64,000 nt of DNA from Thalassospira australica. GTDB taxonomy: Bacteria > Pseudomonadota > Alphaproteobacteria > Rhodospirillales > Thalassospiraceae. The stretch is taken from the NCBI RefSeq assembly GCF_000763295.1, contig NZ_JRJE01000032.1, positions 1 through 64,000 of the forward strand. The letters run 5' to 3'. The position numbers were made by a program, and so were the translations under genes. Below, piece by piece: positions 62,092 to 64,000 of the stretch. Below the pieces are notes generated by a model. That model saw only the letters and a list, made by a program, of their open reading frames with translations, did no database searches and was not told the DNA's origin. Positions within the stretch are counted from its first letter, which is position 1; every line of letters begins with the position of its first letter.

Positions 62092-62411
62092 AGAACCTTG
62101 CAGGGATGCTCAAACAGGCCCAGCAGATGCAGTCCAAAATGCAGGAAATGCAGGAAGGTCTGGTTGAACTCGAAATCGAAGGCCAGTCCGGTGCGGGCAT
62201 GGTCAAGGTGATGCTAAATGGCAAAGGCGAAATGCGCGGCCTTTCGCTTGATAAAAGCATTGTCGACCCCGAAGACACCGAAGTCCTCGAAGACCTGATC
62301 GTCGCTGCCTATAACGACGCCAAGGTCAAGGTCGAGGCCGCAGTTCAGGACAAGATGAAGGACGTTACCGGCGGCATGAACCTGCCAGAAGGCTTCAAAC
62401 TGCCGTTCTGA
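62088..62411 (+). CDS. YbaB/EbfC nucleoid-associated protein
   Basis: A 107-residue small DNA-binding dimer. The N-terminal helix is MKNLAGMLKQAQQMQSKMQEMQ; the core has GMVKVMLNGKGEMRGLSLDKS and DLIVAAYNDAKVK; it ends MNLPEGFKLPF. The start overlaps the dnaX stop by four bases (ATGA), so translation is coupled. It is in the conserved dnaX-ybaB-recR operon. Confidence 0.95.
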   Translation: MKNLAGMLKQAQQMQSKMQEMQEGLVELEIEGQSGAGMVKVMLNGKGEMRGLSLDKSIVDPEDTEVLEDLIVAAYNDAKVKVEAAVQDKMKDVTGGMNLPEGFKLPF

Positions 62412-62531
62412 GCCCGCATCAAACGCCAAACAAATTTCGCACCATACATGTGCGCGACAAAGGGTGGCATTGCGCCGCCCTTTGTTTTTGATACAAGCTA
62501 TCAGAACGCTCAAACCAAACACGGGGTCTCC

Positions 62532-63125
62532 ATGACCGGACGGGAAATTGAAAATCTGATCAAGCTGCTGTCACGCCTGCCGGGTCTGGGGCCACGGTCG
62601 GCACGGCGTGCGGTGTTGCAGATGCTGAAAAAACCCGAAACCCTGATGATCCCGTTGGCCGATTCATTACATGAAACCGCAAGGGCCATGACCAACTGCG
62701 CCAATTGCGGCAACATCGATGTGACCGACCCCTGCCACATCTGTGCCAACCCCAACCGTGGGTCTGATATCATCTGCGTGGTCGAAGAAGTTCAGGACCT
62801 TTGGGCGCTTGAACGCGGCGCGTCGTTCAAGGGGCAATATCATGTTCTGGGCGGCACCCTTTCGCCGCTTGATGGCATTGGACCGGATGACCTTAAAATC
62901 GATCAATTGGTCAATCGCGTGCGCAATGATGGCGTGGCTGAGGTCATCCTTGCCACCAACGCCACGGTCGATGGTCAGACGACCGCGCATTACATCACCG
63001 AACGGCTGATGGAAACCGGCGTCAAGGTCACCCGCCTTGCCCATGGTGTGCCGGTTGGCGGGGAGCTTGATTACCTTGATGATGGCACGCTGGCCGCAGC
63101 TTTGCGGTCGCGCAGTTCCGTCTAA
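62532..63125 (+). CDS. recR: Recombination protein RecR
   Basis: Part of the RecFOR gap-repair pathway that loads RecA; 197 residues, the usual length. It has the helix-hairpin-helix [17 protein letters not shown], zinc-finger cysteines [16 protein letters not shown] and a Toprim domain with [16 protein letters not shown] and [12 protein letters not shown]. The start ATG 62532 is family-typical. Last gene of the dnaX operon. Confidence 0.97.
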   Translation: MTGREIENLIKLLSRLPGLGPRSARRAVLQMLKKPETLMIPLADSLHETARAMTNCANCGNIDVTDPCHICANPNRGSDIICVVEEVQDLWALERGASFKGQYHVLGGTLSPLDGIGPDDLKIDQLVNRVRNDGVAEVILATNATVDGQTTAHYITERLMETGVKVTRLAHGVPVGGELDYLDDGTLAAALRSRSSV

Positions 63126-63140
63126 CGCCCCAAAATAGGC

Positions 63141-63223
63141 CGTCATTCCGGGCGAAGCGCAGCGCAGACCCGGAATCCATATGCGCTGACGCAAAATGGA
63201 TCCCCGCTTTCGCAGGAATGACG
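63141..63223. repeat. Palindromic intergenic repeat element (REP/MITE-like)
   Basis: Ends CGTCATTCC (63141-63149) and GGAATGACG (63215-63223) are perfect inverted repeats. Inside are the arms TCCGGG/CCCGGA (63147-63174) and ATCCAT/ATGGAT. Such short palindromic units recur between genes in many proteobacteria. Located between convergent recR and aroQ. Confidence 0.6.
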
Positions 63224-63308
63224 ATATTTGTTTGTGTCGTGATTATTCAAACCATTTTTGCGCTGAAATTTTTGCCAATCTACAATAACGATCCTAAAAC
63301 TAAGGCGA

Positions 63309-63755
63309 TCAATCCGCCTTGATTTTTTCAGCTGCCAGACGGGTTGCCAGTTCATAGCCATAGGCCCCGGCCCCTGCCATCACCGCATCTGCGACCGAAC
63401 TGATCCAACTGACATGGCGGAATTCTTCGCGCGCATGCGGGTTGGAAATATGCAGTTCGATGATATAGCCATCAAAGGTTTTAAGCGCATCGTGGATTGC
63501 GATGGATGTGTGGGTATAAGCCCCGGCATTGATGATGATCGCGGCTGACTTTTCACGGGCTTCGTGGATCAGATCAATGATCGCACCTTCGTGGTTGGAC
63601 TGCCCGAAGCGCACCGAAACACCAAGTTCCCTGGCCAGTTCAGCGCATTTGTCCTCGATCGATGCCAGCGTGTCATGCCCATAGATTTCCGGCTGACGCT
63701 GCCCAAGCAGGTTCAGGTTCGGTCCGTTAATGACAAGAATTTCCTGCACGCTCAT
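63309..63755 (-). CDS. aroQ: Type II 3-dehydroquinate dehydratase
   Basis: Converts 3-dehydroquinate to 3-dehydroshikimate. The 148-residue type II enzyme starts EILVINGPNLNLLGQRQPEIYG with the catalytic loop Arg and Tyr, has the QSNHEGAIIDLIHEA helix and NAGAYTHTSIAIHDAL, and the conserved HISNPHAREEFRHVSW. Its upstream neighbour on the same strand, 56 bases away, looks like a dehydroshikimate dehydratase, so this copy may serve quinate/shikimate breakdown as well as, or instead of, aromatic synthesis. Confidence 0.95.
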   Translation of the reverse strand: MSVQEILVINGPNLNLLGQRQPEIYGHDTLASIEDKCAELARELGVSVRFGQSNHEGAIIDLIHEAREKSAAIIINAGAYTHTSIAIHDALKTFDGYIIELHISNPHAREEFRHVSWISSVADAVMAGAGAYGYELATRLAAEKIKAD

Positions 63756-63811
63756 ATTTTTATTCCCCCTCAAGGCTGTCATAGATCAACACCCTGCTGC
63801 ATGCCATCTGG

Positions 63812-64000
63812 TTAGTTGGCAACTTCAGTGCGACGGTTCATCCGCGTCTGGGATGCAAGACGAATCGGCGCATTTGCCGCCCCGAACCCACGATACGCGC
63901 GACGCTCCACCAATTCAAAGAAGAATCGGTTGGCGAAAGTCCGCGTATAGGCCTGATAATATTCACCTTCATCATCACGATCATAGAGAATATTACTCGC
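63812..64000 (-). CDS. C-terminal end of a 3-dehydroshikimate dehydratase / HPPD-like fusion protein (partial)
   Basis: Only the last 62 codons lie in the window. They read NILYDRDDEGEYYQAYTRTF, then FFFELVERRAYRGFGAANAPIRLASQTR and a short tail. This is the C-terminal iron-binding HPPD-like segment found in bifunctional sugar-phosphate-isomerase-fold / hydroxyphenylpyruvate-dioxygenase-like proteins (QuiC type). The frame is open to the edge. It is 56 bases before aroQ and probably in the same operon. Confidence 0.75.
   Translation of the reverse strand, partial: ASNILYDRDDEGEYYQAYTRTFANRFFFELVERRAYRGFGAANAPIRLASQTRMNRRTEVAN

Noticed and set aside
1-64000. CRISPR arrays, phage genes, transposases and integrase/attachment sites
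   Set aside because: No regularly spaced repeats or recognisable mobile-element genes were seen on either strand.

Overview
The window looks like a chromosomal segment of a marine or soil alphaproteobacterium of the Rhodospirillales, most like Thalassospira. This is inferred from base composition around the mid-fifties percent G+C, a fused trpE(G) gene with an attenuator, a SAM-II riboswitch on metZ, ATP-type pckA, the ubiE-ubiB pair, and the ffs-dnaX-ybaB-recR block. No phage, insertion sequence, CRISPR array or plasmid gene was seen. Gene density is high and most genes are housekeeping or ordinary accessory functions.

Layout. 1-90: a stable-RNA type promoter points left out of the window, probably toward an rRNA operon. 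0.4-5.2 kb: glycerophosphodiesterase, MATE exporter, an unrecognised 421-residue protein and an AraC regulator. 5.4-7.3 kb: a low-molecular-weight phosphatase plus a ketosamine-kinase homologue (a protein-deglycation pair) whose kinase is frameshifted at a run of seven T, then cytochrome c'. 7.4-10 kb: folE, apaG and metZ, with a SAM-II pseudoknot and terminator ahead of metZ. 10.2-14 kb: a TVP38-type membrane protein overlapping a flavin oxidoreductase, and a histidine kinase. 14.07-14.35 kb: a gene-free stretch with several hairpins and an intrinsic terminator, a candidate non-coding RNA. 14.4-22.7 kb: a tetR-yciI-tag operon, two TrkH potassium transporters flanking a diguanylate cyclase, asd and a small lipoprotein. 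22.9-24.8 kb: a nuclease-like protein and an ArsI/CadI-type enzyme with a cysteine-tailed ECF sigma factor. 24.8-30.5 kb: a complete FecI-FecR-TonB receptor-PepSY iron cluster on the minus strand.

30.6-37.3 kb: tRNA-Gly(CCC), a PQQ-type sugar dehydrogenase, xanthine phosphoribosyltransferase, a TPR protein with a histone-H1-like tail, an acetyltransferase, ubiB and ubiE. 37.5-41.8 kb: trpF, a voltage-sensor potassium channel, the trpL leader and trpE(G). 41.8-46 kb: short-chain dehydrogenase/AraC pair, an RNA methyltransferase, CsbD, DUF1289 and a HugZ-like protein. 46-51.7 kb: pckA, a periplasmic binding protein, an EAL phosphodiesterase and a HAD nucleotidase. 52-54 kb: dapD and dapE with a parS-like palindrome between them. 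54-58.7 kb: TetR, two glutathione transferases, LysR, a DUF1636 protein and a second periplasmic binding protein. 58.8-64 kb: nudC, SRP RNA, dnaX-ybaB-recR, an inverted repeat element, aroQ and the end of a dehydroshikimate dehydratase-like gene.

Links between genes: asd, dapD and dapE belong to lysine/threonine/methionine synthesis, and metZ takes the same branch to methionine under SAM control. trpF and trpE(G) start tryptophan synthesis under attenuation. The parS-like site and the ubiE/ubiB, dap and dnaX-recR blocks suggest, but do not prove, that the window lies near the replication origin. Start codons were often moved from the longest open frame to one with a visible Shine-Dalgarno sequence or a family-typical N-terminus.
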